From Bacilli bacterium (GTDB taxonomy: Bacteria > Bacillota_I > Bacilli_A > RFN20 > CAG-826): DNA of 37,344 nucleotides. The notes under the pieces were generated by a model that made no database searches, was not told where the DNA came from, and saw only the letters and a list, made by a program, of their open reading frames with translations. Made by a program: the position numbers and the translations under genes. The stretch is taken from contig JAFSVB010000061.1 of assembly GCA_017450325.1 (NCBI GenBank), positions 1 through 37,344 of the forward strand, in the 5' to 3' direction. Of this stretch, positions 7,797-16,250 are shown piece after piece. The number at the start of each line of letters is the position of its first letter. Within the stretch, counting starts at the first letter, position 1.

Positions 7797-9110
7797 ATGG
7801 ATGAGCTGAAAAAATACGTCGATGAAGTAGGTGCTCTTTCATCGACACCAAGTTTTGACATTGCATCCGCACGAAAGGCGATCCTGTTAACAAATGAATT
7901 CTTTTTTGCAACCGACTCATCTTTGGGCACGACAAGAGGGATCGATAGAGACGAGGCTTACTTTTCTGAATTCCATAAATATTGGGAAAGCCATTACAAA
8001 GAAATTATCGGGGCATCGATTTCTATTCCACAGTGCACAAAGGTTGCTGAGGCACTCCACAAGGTATACCAAGCTACCTCTGGGAAAGCCTTTCGTCAGG
8101 TAAACGACATGTGCGGTTTATCCAAACAGGATTTCTGCAGAGTTAGATTGCTAACGGCGAACCAGGATTTCAGAGGATCAAGGAACAACGGGGATATCAT
8201 CGATGTCTTCAATTCGAATAGAGGACTGTTCGATCTGGACGCGATTATACGGAATCCAGCGGCCTTCGTAAGCGCCATAAACGGTTCTAGGCTTTCACAG
8301 ACGGACAAAAGAGTCGAATATGCCCAGCGTATTGCGCAATTCATAAAAGACTGCGGCACGAATGACCCGTTTCAGGTTATCGATTACTTCGGCCGAGATC
8401 TCTTGAAATTCAAAGAGGCTTTAATCGGATACCAAGGGGCAGGTTACGGTAACAAAAAAGCCGACATGCTCATTAGGGATTTTGTCGTTTTAGGGGTTTG
8501 GGAGAATTGCATTAACTTTGACCAAATCAATGTTGCGAGCGACGTGAATACAATCAAAGTTGCCCTAAGAACCGGGATACTCCAAACGGAGATTCCCCTT
8601 GTTTCGAGTTTCCTTGACCAATTCTGCTACCAATACGGATACATCGATTCGATGAGCGCATCGGCTTGGAGAAAAGTTTGGGAAATATGGCAAGAAAAAT
8701 ACCCAGAAGAGAAAGTGGAAAGCCCTTCACTGCTCGATTTCCTAATCTACGATTCGGTGGGAAGACAACTATGCAAATCTGGAGCCCTAAAAGAACTATC
8801 TTGCGTCAAAGGCCACACCTTCTTTGCATCAAGGAAAAAGAAATGTCCAACGTGCGGCGCGGAAACAGTGGTAGTGCGGTCCTATCTCCCCTGTGATATT
8901 CCGCAAGGAAAAGACTTTGTCCATAGCACGGCGCTATATGAATCCGGTCTATTCGTGCCGAATATTGACGAATGCCCGTTTAAAGCTGTTTGTGATGAAT
9001 ACTCGAAAAAGTATCTCGACGCGCCGAAGTCCATCAGCATCTATGGGCAAACAGGCTGGACAAGCTCTTATGCGATAAAAGGAAAAGGAGGCGGGGGAAT
9101 GATGGGCTAG
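7797..9110 (+). CDS. HhH-GPD DNA-glycosylase-like protein with zinc-ribbon insert
   Basis: 437 aa, starting 2 bases after the endonuclease stop, so part of the R-M operon. Residues 209-260 carry a helix-hairpin-helix and GPD-like region: GYGNKKADMLIRD, where K220 aligns with the catalytic Lys of OGG1-type enzymes, then SDVNTIKVALRTG, where D249 fits the conserved Asp. Further on are YDSVGRQLC (C326) and DECPFKAVC (C393, C399), which resemble the iron-sulfur cluster loop of this superfamily. Between them is C336-H340-C350-C353, a zinc-ribbon-like insert. This suggests base excision with AP-lyase chemistry. The N-terminal 190 residues are not recognised. Substrate unknown: it may repair damage near GATC or attack modified phage DNA. 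Confidence is moderate because the motif match is by eye. Confidence 0.6.
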   Translation: MDELKKYVDEVGALSSTPSFDIASARKAILLTNEFFFATDSSLGTTRGIDRDEAYFSEFHKYWESHYKEIIGASISIPQCTKVAEALHKVYQATSGKAFRQVNDMCGLSKQDFCRVRLLTANQDFRGSRNNGDIIDVFNSNRGLFDLDAIIRNPAAFVSAINGSRLSQTDKRVEYAQRIAQFIKDCGTNDPFQVIDYFGRDLLKFKEALIGYQGAGYGNKKADMLIRDFVVLGVWENCINFDQINVASDVNTIKVALRTGILQTEIPLVSSFLDQFCYQYGYIDSMSASAWRKVWEIWQEKYPEEKVESPSLLDFLIYDSVGRQLCKSGALKELSCVKGHTFFASRKKKCPTCGAETVVVRSYLPCDIPQGKDFVHSTALYESGLFVPNIDECPFKAVCDEYSKKYLDAPKSISIYGQTGWTSSYAIKGKGGGGMMG

Positions 9111-9120
9111 CCCCAAAGCA

Positions 9121-9495
9121 TCACCCCAACAGACTCTTAATCAAATACTCCCTATCGTGCTTTGCGCTATCATCTTCCAAATCGCTTATCTCTGCGCAAA
9201 GATCACCAATGGTGATTCCGAGGAGCTCGTATAGATGATGCAACTTCTCTGGCTCTTGCTTTTTACCCGGCATCATGCACGGATATGTCTTAAAAAGCAC
9301 AACTAAACTCTCATAGAGATAGTCATTTAAATATCCATCATCTTTTAGAGTCTCAGTCATCGCAACGATGTCATCGAATTTGGTGGATGGCCTCTTTCCG
9401 TAACGTAAATCTGCTATGCTGGCCACACAGGAAAAAAGGGATGCATATTTAGAACGCACTGCACCCGGCGTCACTTCTACAACTATCGGACTCAT
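9121..9495 (-). CDS. Hypothetical protein (124 aa)
   Basis: ATG at 9495 has a strong ribosome site (AGGAGG, 8 bases upstream). The protein is mildly acidic and helical, without TM segments or recognised motifs. It is convergent with the glycosylase-like gene, their stops only 10 bases apart, and lies just downstream of the integrase terminator on the same strand. It could be an excision or accessory factor of the element, but this is position only. Confidence 0.6.
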   Translation of the reverse strand: MSPIVVEVTPGAVRSKYASLFSCVASIADLRYGKRPSTKFDDIVAMTETLKDDGYLNDYLYESLVVLFKTYPCMMPGKKQEPEKLHHLYELLGITIGDLCAEISDLEDDSAKHDREYLIKSLLG

Positions 9496-9540
9496 TTAAA
9501 TCGTCCTCCTATATAAAAATATATTAACAGTCAAACGCTG

Positions 9541-9569
9541 AAAAAGAAATGCCCCCAGCAAAGCTGAGG
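9541..9569 (-). terminator. Terminator of the provirus operon
   Basis: CCTCAGC-TTT-GCTGGGG (minus strand) forms a 7-bp stem with one G-T pair, and a T-rich tract follows (A-run at 9541-9548). It ends the long minus-strand operon just after the integrase stop. Confidence 0.65.
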
Positions 9570-9578
9570 ACATGGTTT

Positions 9579-10679
9579 TTACGCAGAAGCAGCGGGAGTT
9601 GCCTTTTGCTTGATTTCCGGTTTCTTCCCGGTGTTTAGGAATATGGCGATTTGGTCTTTTTCCCCGGGAATGAGATGGGAATACGTGCTACGCACGACCG
9701 ATTCTGTATCCCCAACCCATCGTGCAACGGTGCGATAGTTCATACCGTTTGACAATAACCAGGACACGCACGAATGGCGGAATTCATGGAGCCGAATCCT
9801 AAATATGCCCGCTAGTTTGGCGTACTTAATGGCAAGCCTCCTGGCCTCGGAATAAGACAAGGCGCTATAGTGCCCGGACTTCGTTGCGAAGCAATAGTCG
9901 CTGGTAAGCTCGCGGCCTTCTAAAAACGGTTTCATGGCATCGATGATTGGGTAGTCGCGGATCGAGTTCCTGGTCTTGGGCGTGGAGACCGTCTGGTTGC
10001 CTTTTGCGTCCGGGAACCTTAGTAGGCTCCGCCGGATATGGAGCTGGCCGTCGCTGAAGTCGGACCATCGCAGGCCTAGGGCCTCGCCGATTCGAAGCCC
10101 ATAGTAGAACAAAAGCGTGAACAGGAAGCGGTGGGACTCGTTGTCGATGACGGACGCGAACTGCTTGAATTGGTCCTCGCTGTAGATTTTGTAATCCGAT
10201 TCGTTCGGCTTCGTCCTTTTGGCGAGGAACAGCCTGTTCGGATCGAGGTCGCTCTTCGTCTTTTTAAGGTAACTGATGAATTTCTTGGCAACGTAAATCT
10301 GTATGCGTGTGTTCGCCTTCCTTTTGTTGATGATGGAGTTTATCTTTTCGAGATAGCTGTTGGTCACGTCCTCGACGTACATCCCTTCAAAGAAGGGCGC
10401 GATATGCTTCTTGAAGCAGTATTCGTTCCCGATGTATGTGCTCATCTTCAGGCGGAGCCGTGCGTCCCTCATGAACAGCCCGAAGAGCTCGTCGCATTTG
10501 ATTTTCTTTGAACTCCCCGAATCGGTCAGCGTGGAAATGAAGACCGGTTCGAACTGAAGGGCGTCTTTCTTCCTGGTGAAGGGTTCGCCCGCCGCGTTGG
10601 TGTAGCAGATGAACCTTTTGCCTCCGATGAAGACGCGGATGTACCAGACTTTGCGTTCTTTTCTGAAATAGACAGGCAT
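9579..10679 (-). CDS. int: Tyrosine recombinase integrase
   Basis: 366 aa. It has an N-terminal arm-binding-like region (VWYIRVFIGGKRF), a SAM-like core-binding domain (about 60-145) and a catalytic domain. Catalytic residues visible: R196 (GLRIGEALGLRW), H298 and R301 (LHEFRHS), W321 and nucleophile Y333 (STYSHLIPG). It should integrate and excise the element at the tRNA-end-like cores 621 and 23814, using the arm repeats at 681 and 23698. ATG 10679 is chosen because AAGGAGG precedes it; the frame stays open further upstream into the rep gene. It is the last gene of the minus-strand operon, followed by a terminator. Its placement beside a Rep_trans gene resembles both Tn916-like elements and integrated inoviruses. 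Confidence 0.92.
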   Translation of the reverse strand: MPVYFRKERKVWYIRVFIGGKRFICYTNAAGEPFTRKKDALQFEPVFISTLTDSGSSKKIKCDELFGLFMRDARLRLKMSTYIGNEYCFKKHIAPFFEGMYVEDVTNSYLEKINSIINKRKANTRIQIYVAKKFISYLKKTKSDLDPNRLFLAKRTKPNESDYKIYSEDQFKQFASVIDNESHRFLFTLLFYYGLRIGEALGLRWSDFSDGQLHIRRSLLRFPDAKGNQTVSTPKTRNSIRDYPIIDAMKPFLEGRELTSDYCFATKSGHYSALSYSEARRLAIKYAKLAGIFRIRLHEFRHSCVSWLLSNGMNYRTVARWVGDTESVVRSTYSHLIPGEKDQIAIFLNTGKKPEIKQKATPAASA

Positions 10680-10692
10680 CGTTATTTCCTCC

Positions 10693-12192
10693 TTATTCGT
10701 CCTGTTTGATGTATTTGGCGGCACCGAGTTTCTCGACTTCCGTTTCGATGAGCTTCTTAACCTCGTCTGACGGATCGGGAAGCGTGCCGATGGATTCGGA
10801 CATGGCCTTCTTGAAGGCGCCGATGTCTTCGTATGGTTGCTGGCCCTTCGCCTTTAGATAGGCGTTCATGATGAACAGGTCTTCGCCTTCGATCTTCTCA
10901 AGCCCCCTTTTCAGAAGGTACATGAGCAGCGAGAGCGCATCGTCGGGCATAACGCCGCAGACCTTGGCCAGGCATTTGGACACGTCCTCGTCGAGCCATC
11001 GGGCATGGCTTTCGATGGTGGACTGGGTCCTTTTTGCGGCGACGATGCTCACGTCGGCGGCCTCCTTGATGAAGTCGTGCCATTTCGTCCACGTTGCGGC
11101 CGCGTTCATGTTCGCCTTCGACCTTTTCTTCTCCTTGACGTCGATGATGCTGGCTAGGCACCCAACGATGAATTTGGGCACGGCCAACGGATCGGGGTCC
11201 TCGTATGCTTCGGTCAGCAACCCTAAGGCAGTGATTGCTGAACCGTGGTAGTAGCGGACCTCGTAGCGGATCCAGCTGGAGCAGTTGAGCGCCCCGGAAT
11301 CCCTGTGGTTTAGCCTCTCGGCGAGCTTGTTGTAGATGCAGAGCTGGCATTCCTTCCTGGTGCCGATCGTGGCCGTCCAGCCCTTGTTCTTGCTCGTCCT
11401 TATAGAGACGGGAGGGTTGTCCGCGTCATCCTCGTCGTCGGGGTTTTCCTCGATGCTGAAGGCCCTCAGGCGGCTGGAGAAGCATTTGTCGCGGATTTTC
11501 TCCTGGAGCTCTTCGAACGGCACCATTCCGGTGAAGTCGTCCGTAGGTATGTCGAGGCGGGTGCACTGGCCCTCGTAGTCCTTGATGGTGAGCAGGAGGT
11601 CGCGCCAGGCGTCGTGGATGGCGAAATCGGTCTCCTCTTTCGGTTTGACGCCTATTTCCAGGCGGACGTCGTCCTCGAATTGGCGGCATCCGCTTCCCTT
11701 GAGCTCGATTAGGAACGTCTCTTCGCCGAGGGAGTTTTTGGTGAACTCCCCGCCGGCCATCACGATCATGGACTCTCCGAAGCGGTAGCTTCTCTCGTAT
11801 CCGGACATCCCTTTGTCCATCACGAATTGCTTCGGGTCGACGCGGAAGGCCCTAATCAAAGGCTCCCATTCCTCAAAGGAAGGTTTCTCGGCATGGAATA
11901 TCCCATTGAACCTCACCTTCAGGTAATCGATGCAGACGTTGGTCTTCTGCAATGAGCTAAGGGGGGTGTTACTCACCCCCGCTTGCAATGTCGCTTTTGC
12001 GACTGCCGGGGGTTCGTCGTTTATGGGAGCTGACGCAGCGCCAGCGGGGTATCCCGCTTCGGCTTCGCGTCCGCCGTCGACCGCTTGGTCTTGAACGGCG
12101 GTACGCGTTGCGCCTTCGCTCTCGGTTTCGGGTTTGACCACCCCGTCGGTGGTGCCGCTATGCGGCATGTTTTCTTTTTCGTTGGCAGACAT
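10693..12192 (-). CDS. Rolling-circle replication initiator, Rep_trans family
   Basis: 499 aa. The first about 80 residues are low-complexity and acidic. The Rep_trans (replication initiation factor) core follows: CIDYLKVRF (87-95), RLDIPTDDF (212-220), the TATIGTRK block (273-280), IYNKLAER (286-293) and WIRYEVRYY (307-315). Members of this family nick a double-strand origin to start rolling-circle replication; they include RstA of CTXphi and other filamentous phages, plasmid Rep proteins, and MobT relaxases of Tn916-like elements. The start ATG 12192 has AAAGGAGG. It lies between the Zot-like ATPase and the integrase. It is larger than most family members because of both tails. Phage replication is favoured over MobT because no conjugation genes are present. 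Confidence 0.85.
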   Translation of the reverse strand: MSANEKENMPHSGTTDGVVKPETESEGATRTAVQDQAVDGGREAEAGYPAGAASAPINDEPPAVAKATLQAGVSNTPLSSLQKTNVCIDYLKVRFNGIFHAEKPSFEEWEPLIRAFRVDPKQFVMDKGMSGYERSYRFGESMIVMAGGEFTKNSLGEETFLIELKGSGCRQFEDDVRLEIGVKPKEETDFAIHDAWRDLLLTIKDYEGQCTRLDIPTDDFTGMVPFEELQEKIRDKCFSSRLRAFSIEENPDDEDDADNPPVSIRTSKNKGWTATIGTRKECQLCIYNKLAERLNHRDSGALNCSSWIRYEVRYYHGSAITALGLLTEAYEDPDPLAVPKFIVGCLASIIDVKEKKRSKANMNAAATWTKWHDFIKEAADVSIVAAKRTQSTIESHARWLDEDVSKCLAKVCGVMPDDALSLLMYLLKRGLEKIEGEDLFIMNAYLKAKGQQPYEDIGAFKKAMSESIGTLPDPSDEVKKLIETEVEKLGAAKYIKQDE

Positions 12193-12193
12193 G

Positions 12194-14332
12194 CTAGTCG
12201 CCTCCTTTCTGCTGGTTGAGGAATCGGACGAGGTAGGCGTTCTCCTCCTCGAATTCTTCCTTAGTGGCCGTTATCCCTTGGAAATTGGGAAGGTCGAAGA
12301 AGCCGTTCATGGCTCTGTCCTTCCCATCGTTTAGGAATCCCGAGAACGACGCCGAATCGAATCGATAGGCGTAGTCCACGGCCGAGAGGACGTAGTATTT
12401 GACGTCGCCGCATCCCATGAGGTTGCCGAGCGAGTCGCTAGAGTTTGTGGCCATCACGCATTCCTTGAACGAATAGCGGTTGTAGGTCTTGGATAGGCGT
12501 TTGAACGTCCATCCCATGAGCCAGAAGAAGAATCGGCTGAGCAGCGTCTGGTCGTCGCGAGTGTTGCGCCACTTTTCCCAGAACGCGGTCGCTTGGGCGT
12601 TTAGCCACCCGAGGACCATCGGCTCGATCCAGTAGAAGGGGATGGCCAATCCCTCACGGATCCTTTTGCGGTCCACCGTGAATATGGTTTCCGCCACGTC
12701 CACGAGGTTGCTTCCGACGGAGCCCGACCTTTGGTCGTCGGATATGACTTTGAAGAACGGTTTGCCACCGACGTAGGCCAGGTGGCCTCCCATCTTCAGC
12801 GTCGCGTCGAAGTAGTCGTTCTTCGGGTTCGCCTCCGGGTCGTCTCTTTTGTAGATGGAGTTGTCCAGGGCGTTCCCGCGTTCCTTGGCGATTTCGGACA
12901 CCGCGAGGCAGCATCCGTCCAGGGCCAATCCGAAGTCGTTTTCGGACTCGACCTTTTTCCCAAGCCTCGCCATATTCCAGTCGAGGACCTTGCAGTTCCT
13001 TCCGTCGGCGGGGGTCGGGGAAGGCCTGTTCAACGCGTCGAAGTCCCATAGGGGGAAGTGTCCCGAGTCGGCTTTGATGCCGTCGGTCCTTATCGAGATA
13101 TTGCCAGCGATGAGCGGGTCGTCGTGGTAATAGAGCCACCAGGATTCCGCGTAGACCTTCAACGACGATTCGAGGTCGCGTATCACTGCGCCGTCGTCGT
13201 AGAAGAAGGCTTTGTCATAGCCGAATGGCAGGTGCGGGACCTTCCTGGAAGTCGCTTTGTCGAAGCAGGCGGCCACGAATGCGGAAACTTGTATCCGGTT
13301 ATGCATCCTCCCAAGGTGTTCTTCCCTGACGATTGCCTTTTCGAGCTTTCGGAATGGGAAGGAGGGGAACATCGAGGCGACCTTCTCCATGTTTTCGAGG
13401 GCATCGCGGTGGTAGAGCTCGTCGGTGATTCGCGACATCGAGACCAATATGGTCGTCTTCGAAGCCCTCATCTTGCCGAGGATCAGGTTGAACACGCCCG
13501 TTTCGTTTCCGACCACCGAGCGGTCCCTTGCGAGCATTCCCCTAAGCCTCTTTTCGGCGATGGAGCGCCTAACCTTGTCAAAGACAAAGTAGGCAATGAG
13601 CAACGCCATCCAGAGTTTCATCCACGACAGGCCAAGGCCGATCGTGAGGATGGTCGCAAGGAGGAAGTCGAGTAAAGAGAGGAAGTCGAACGAAGAGAAG
13701 AACCACAGGTATTCGCCGACGAAATCAAGGGCGATGGAAGGCAGTCCCAATCCGGTGACGATCAGGAAGACCGTCGGCATAAAAAGGAACGATTGCCTGA
13801 AATAGGAGAGCGCGTCCGCGAGCCAGGCAAAGGCGATTTTCATTGGCCTCACGACGAACCTTTCCCAGAAATTGGCGAGATCCGACACATGGTTGACGCC
13901 GAGCCCGCTTTCCTTGAATTGGCTGTTGAATAAGACCTTAAGAAGCAGGTATGCGAGCGGGGCTACCAGCACCCAGCGGAGTATCTTCAGAAGTAGTTCC
14001 ACGATGCGCATCGAGCCCATCGCGGCGCTTTCCCTCACAAAGAGGAGCCGCAGCGAGAATCCGACGTCCTCCCAGAAGGCGGGCATATCGGGCACGGATA
14101 CGGCATTGGAGATCGGCTGCAACTCGGTTACCGATGAAGTAAGCATCGACACGGATGTTTCGGAGCCGGTCAGCCTTGCCCATACGCCGCATAGCACCTC
14201 CCAGAAGTGGCGGAAGCTGATGACGAGCCTTGGGCCGAACCAGGGAGTCTGGAAGGCGACGAACGCTATCGCCAGCAGCGCGAGGGCCACGGCGAATGCC
14301 TTGAAGGAGATGATGAGTCGTTTTTCGTTCAT
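12194..14332 (-). CDS. Membrane-anchored Zot/pI-like assembly ATPase
   Basis: 712 aa. Several hydrophobic segments fill the N-terminal third (about 8-27, 110-134, 181-203 and 218-252). A P-loop follows, LILGKMRASKTT, with G286, K292 and T293 (Ser in place of the last Gly). A hydrophobic strand ending LAVSEIAKERGN could be a Walker B region. Such membrane ATPases (Zot, pI) drive extrusion of filamentous phage; a VirD4 or TcpA coupling ATPase has a similar layout and is the main alternative. ATG 14332 is chosen because it overlaps the previous stop as ATGA; an earlier in-frame ATG at 14353 is less likely. The rep gene follows directly. Absence of VirB4-type genes favours the phage reading. Confidence 0.65.
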   Translation of the reverse strand: MNEKRLIISFKAFAVALALLAIAFVAFQTPWFGPRLVISFRHFWEVLCGVWARLTGSETSVSMLTSSVTELQPISNAVSVPDMPAFWEDVGFSLRLLFVRESAAMGSMRIVELLLKILRWVLVAPLAYLLLKVLFNSQFKESGLGVNHVSDLANFWERFVVRPMKIAFAWLADALSYFRQSFLFMPTVFLIVTGLGLPSIALDFVGEYLWFFSSFDFLSLLDFLLATILTIGLGLSWMKLWMALLIAYFVFDKVRRSIAEKRLRGMLARDRSVVGNETGVFNLILGKMRASKTTILVSMSRITDELYHRDALENMEKVASMFPSFPFRKLEKAIVREEHLGRMHNRIQVSAFVAACFDKATSRKVPHLPFGYDKAFFYDDGAVIRDLESSLKVYAESWWLYYHDDPLIAGNISIRTDGIKADSGHFPLWDFDALNRPSPTPADGRNCKVLDWNMARLGKKVESENDFGLALDGCCLAVSEIAKERGNALDNSIYKRDDPEANPKNDYFDATLKMGGHLAYVGGKPFFKVISDDQRSGSVGSNLVDVAETIFTVDRKRIREGLAIPFYWIEPMVLGWLNAQATAFWEKWRNTRDDQTLLSRFFFWLMGWTFKRLSKTYNRYSFKECVMATNSSDSLGNLMGCGDVKYYVLSAVDYAYRFDSASFSGFLNDGKDRAMNGFFDLPNFQGITATKEEFEEENAYLVRFLNQQKGGD

Positions 14333-14679
14333 ATCGCGGACCCCCAGAACCATTGGGATGACCTAAGGTCATATAGGTTTGAATCGTCGGTGAGCCTCAT
14401 CTTCCATTCCGTTTCACCCGACTTGCAGAAGTAGGTCCCGAGCTTGTAGTTGAACTCGAATGACTCCCTTCCGTCGGACACGCTGTATACCCCGTGGTTG
14501 GAGTCGGTGATCCTTATGAAATCGGAGCCGGAGATGTAATAGACGAAGCATTCCTCGAATGGCTTTGACCTCGCCTCCACGAAGGGGACGATGATTTCCT
14601 TTGCGTAGGCGAAGGCGCCCACGGCGAGGACCACCGCGAGCACCTTGAGGAGCCTATGCCTCCGAAATGCAGGGAACAT
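14329..14679 (-). CDS. Small signal-anchored protein (116 aa)
   Basis: A basic N-terminus (FRRHRLLK) is followed by a hydrophobic helix (VLAVVLAVGAFAYA), then an about 90-residue extracytoplasmic part with two Cys (EECFVYY, TYFCKSG). The AYA-K junction could be a signal peptidase site. The start is two bases after the previous stop (TAGCGATG), and its stop overlaps the ATPase start. The position between the pIII-like protein and the ATPase fits a minor virion or assembly protein. No family recognised. Confidence 0.6.
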   Translation of the reverse strand: MFPAFRRHRLLKVLAVVLAVGAFAYAKEIIVPFVEARSKPFEECFVYYISGSDFIRITDSNHGVYSVSDGRESFEFNYKLGTYFCKSGETEWKMRLTDDSNLYDLRSSQWFWGSAI

Positions 14680-14681
14680 CG

Positions 14682-16250
14682 CTATTTCCCTTTCTTTTTC
14701 GGTTTGATCTTCCCGATGAAGGAAGCGATTTTGACGACGCCAATCAGGGCGAAGATTCCGCCGATGACAGCGCCAGCGATGATGAGGGCGTTCTTGACCT
14801 TGTCCGGATCCACGGTCTGACCGAGGAATTCGAGCACGAAGTCTCCGTTTGGATTGACCACGAAGTCATCGTGTAGGTACTCGACGTTGTCGGTCGAATC
14901 CACCACGTTGAAGTCCATCGTGGACCCGTTGTCCTTGCGGAAGCGGATGCGGTAAATCTGGGGATTCAAGGCATCGTGGGCGATGACCGTTTCGCGGTTA
15001 TGCCCGGTGATCCAAGTCCAGCCGTCTTTCGCACGGAAGTAGGTGACCAACTGGATGGAATAGTCCATCAGGAAGGCGTAGTCGTATTTGGAGACGGACT
15101 CCTGGCTGCACCATTCCTTGAAGGCGCCATCCTCCAAAGCGTCGAGCGAGGTTTTGTCGAGCTTCTGGATGGTCTTGATTTGGTAGTCGTAGGTTTGTGA
15201 CCAGCTCCACCCGAAGATGGTGTTGCGGTAGGCGACGGGGTCGACTTTGTAGTCGGCCAGATCGATGTGCTTCTCTATGGAAGCCAATCCGTTCTTGCCC
15301 ATCAGCTTCATCTCGCCCTTCCAGCCGTCGTGGTCGTAGGTGGTGGGGGAGACGGACCAGGTGCCCTTGATCGCGCCGTTCATCCAGTATTCGCTGTCGA
15401 CTTCGTCGTGATAGCCTTTCCAGCGCATCGGGATGCCGTCCACCGTGTGGACCACGCATCCGGCCTCGTATTCGTAGAGGTCGTAGCTGTAGTCGATGCC
15501 GATGACGTTGGCCTGCTCAAGGGAGGTGACGTCGCTGGATGCCCCGATGTCGAACAGGCACCAGGAGAGTTCGGCGGCGCCATAGGCGAAGTTGCCATCG
15601 TGCAGGGCGTTGGTGAACATCCACTCATAGTCCCAGGACATTCCCGAGATGCATTCCTCGTCGCCTTTGAATTCGCAGGGAAGGACCTGCTTTTTCACGG
15701 CTTTCTTGGAGATGACGACCCAGTTGTCCTCGTAGTACGAATAGACGGTGTTTTTGCCGTTAGAGCTGTCCACGAAGGTCTCTTGGGCGTTGAGGTCGGT
15801 CCATTGCTTGTCGCCGGCGGCGAAGCTTTTGACGGAGACGGTATGGCTCGTGCCTTCGGTGAACGTGTAGACGTTTTGCGTCTTGTATTTGCCGAAGAAC
15901 CACTTTCCGGATTTATGGCCGCTTACGAGGTTCCCGATGCGGCTAGAAGAGGTGCCGTCCGACGTGGTGTATGTGGTGCATTCGTTGCTTTCGTTGCCTT
16001 CCCACACGACGTAGGAATACATCGATCCGGAGTCGAACACCGACGCGATGTACCTGAAGTCCTTATAAAGGGAGTTCTCTTGCGAAGGGAGTAGGTCCCC
16101 ATAGCCGTCGAATTTCGTCAGGGCCTTGAGGTCGGCCCCAACGGAGGACTGACTGATGTTGGTGATGTTGCCGCTATATTCCCTATGGATAAGCGGTGCG
16201 CCTGAAGCGAGCAAAGAGATGCCCGCGAAGAAGATGCTTAATCCGTTCAT
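14682..16250 (-). CDS. Large secreted protein with C-terminal membrane anchor (pIII-like)
   Basis: 522 aa. An N-terminal hydrophobic segment (LSIFFAGISLLASGAP) acts as a signal peptide. A long extracytoplasmic region rich in Trp, Tyr, Ser and Thr follows, then one TM helix near residues 488-512 (ALIIAGAVIGGIFALIGVV) and a basic tail, KPKKKGK. This type I topology is that of filamentous phage adsorption proteins (pIII), which stay anchored until virion release. The central region is unlike anything I recognise. The ATG overlaps the stop of the gene before it (ATGA). It sits two genes upstream of the Zot-like ATPase, where pIII analogues normally lie. The role is inferred from topology and order, not from sequence similarity. 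Confidence 0.6.
   Translation of the reverse strand: MNGLSIFFAGISLLASGAPLIHREYSGNITNISQSSVGADLKALTKFDGYGDLLPSQENSLYKDFRYIASVFDSGSMYSYVVWEGNESNECTTYTTSDGTSSSRIGNLVSGHKSGKWFFGKYKTQNVYTFTEGTSHTVSVKSFAAGDKQWTDLNAQETFVDSSNGKNTVYSYYEDNWVVISKKAVKKQVLPCEFKGDEECISGMSWDYEWMFTNALHDGNFAYGAAELSWCLFDIGASSDVTSLEQANVIGIDYSYDLYEYEAGCVVHTVDGIPMRWKGYHDEVDSEYWMNGAIKGTWSVSPTTYDHDGWKGEMKLMGKNGLASIEKHIDLADYKVDPVAYRNTIFGWSWSQTYDYQIKTIQKLDKTSLDALEDGAFKEWCSQESVSKYDYAFLMDYSIQLVTYFRAKDGWTWITGHNRETVIAHDALNPQIYRIRFRKDNGSTMDFNVVDSTDNVEYLHDDFVVNPNGDFVLEFLGQTVDPDKVKNALIIAGAVIGGIFALIGVVKIASFIGKIKPKKKGK

Noticed and set aside
9579-14332. Reading integrase, Rep_trans and membrane ATPase as a Tn916-like conjugative element
   Set aside because: Not excluded, but no VirB4-type ATPase, channel, or peptidoglycan hydrolase gene is visible, while secreted and small TM proteins dominate.
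15267-16094. A 275-codon plus-strand frame (also 13058-13675)
   Set aside because: Mirror frames of the pIII-like gene and the ATPase gene; no ribosome sites and biased composition.
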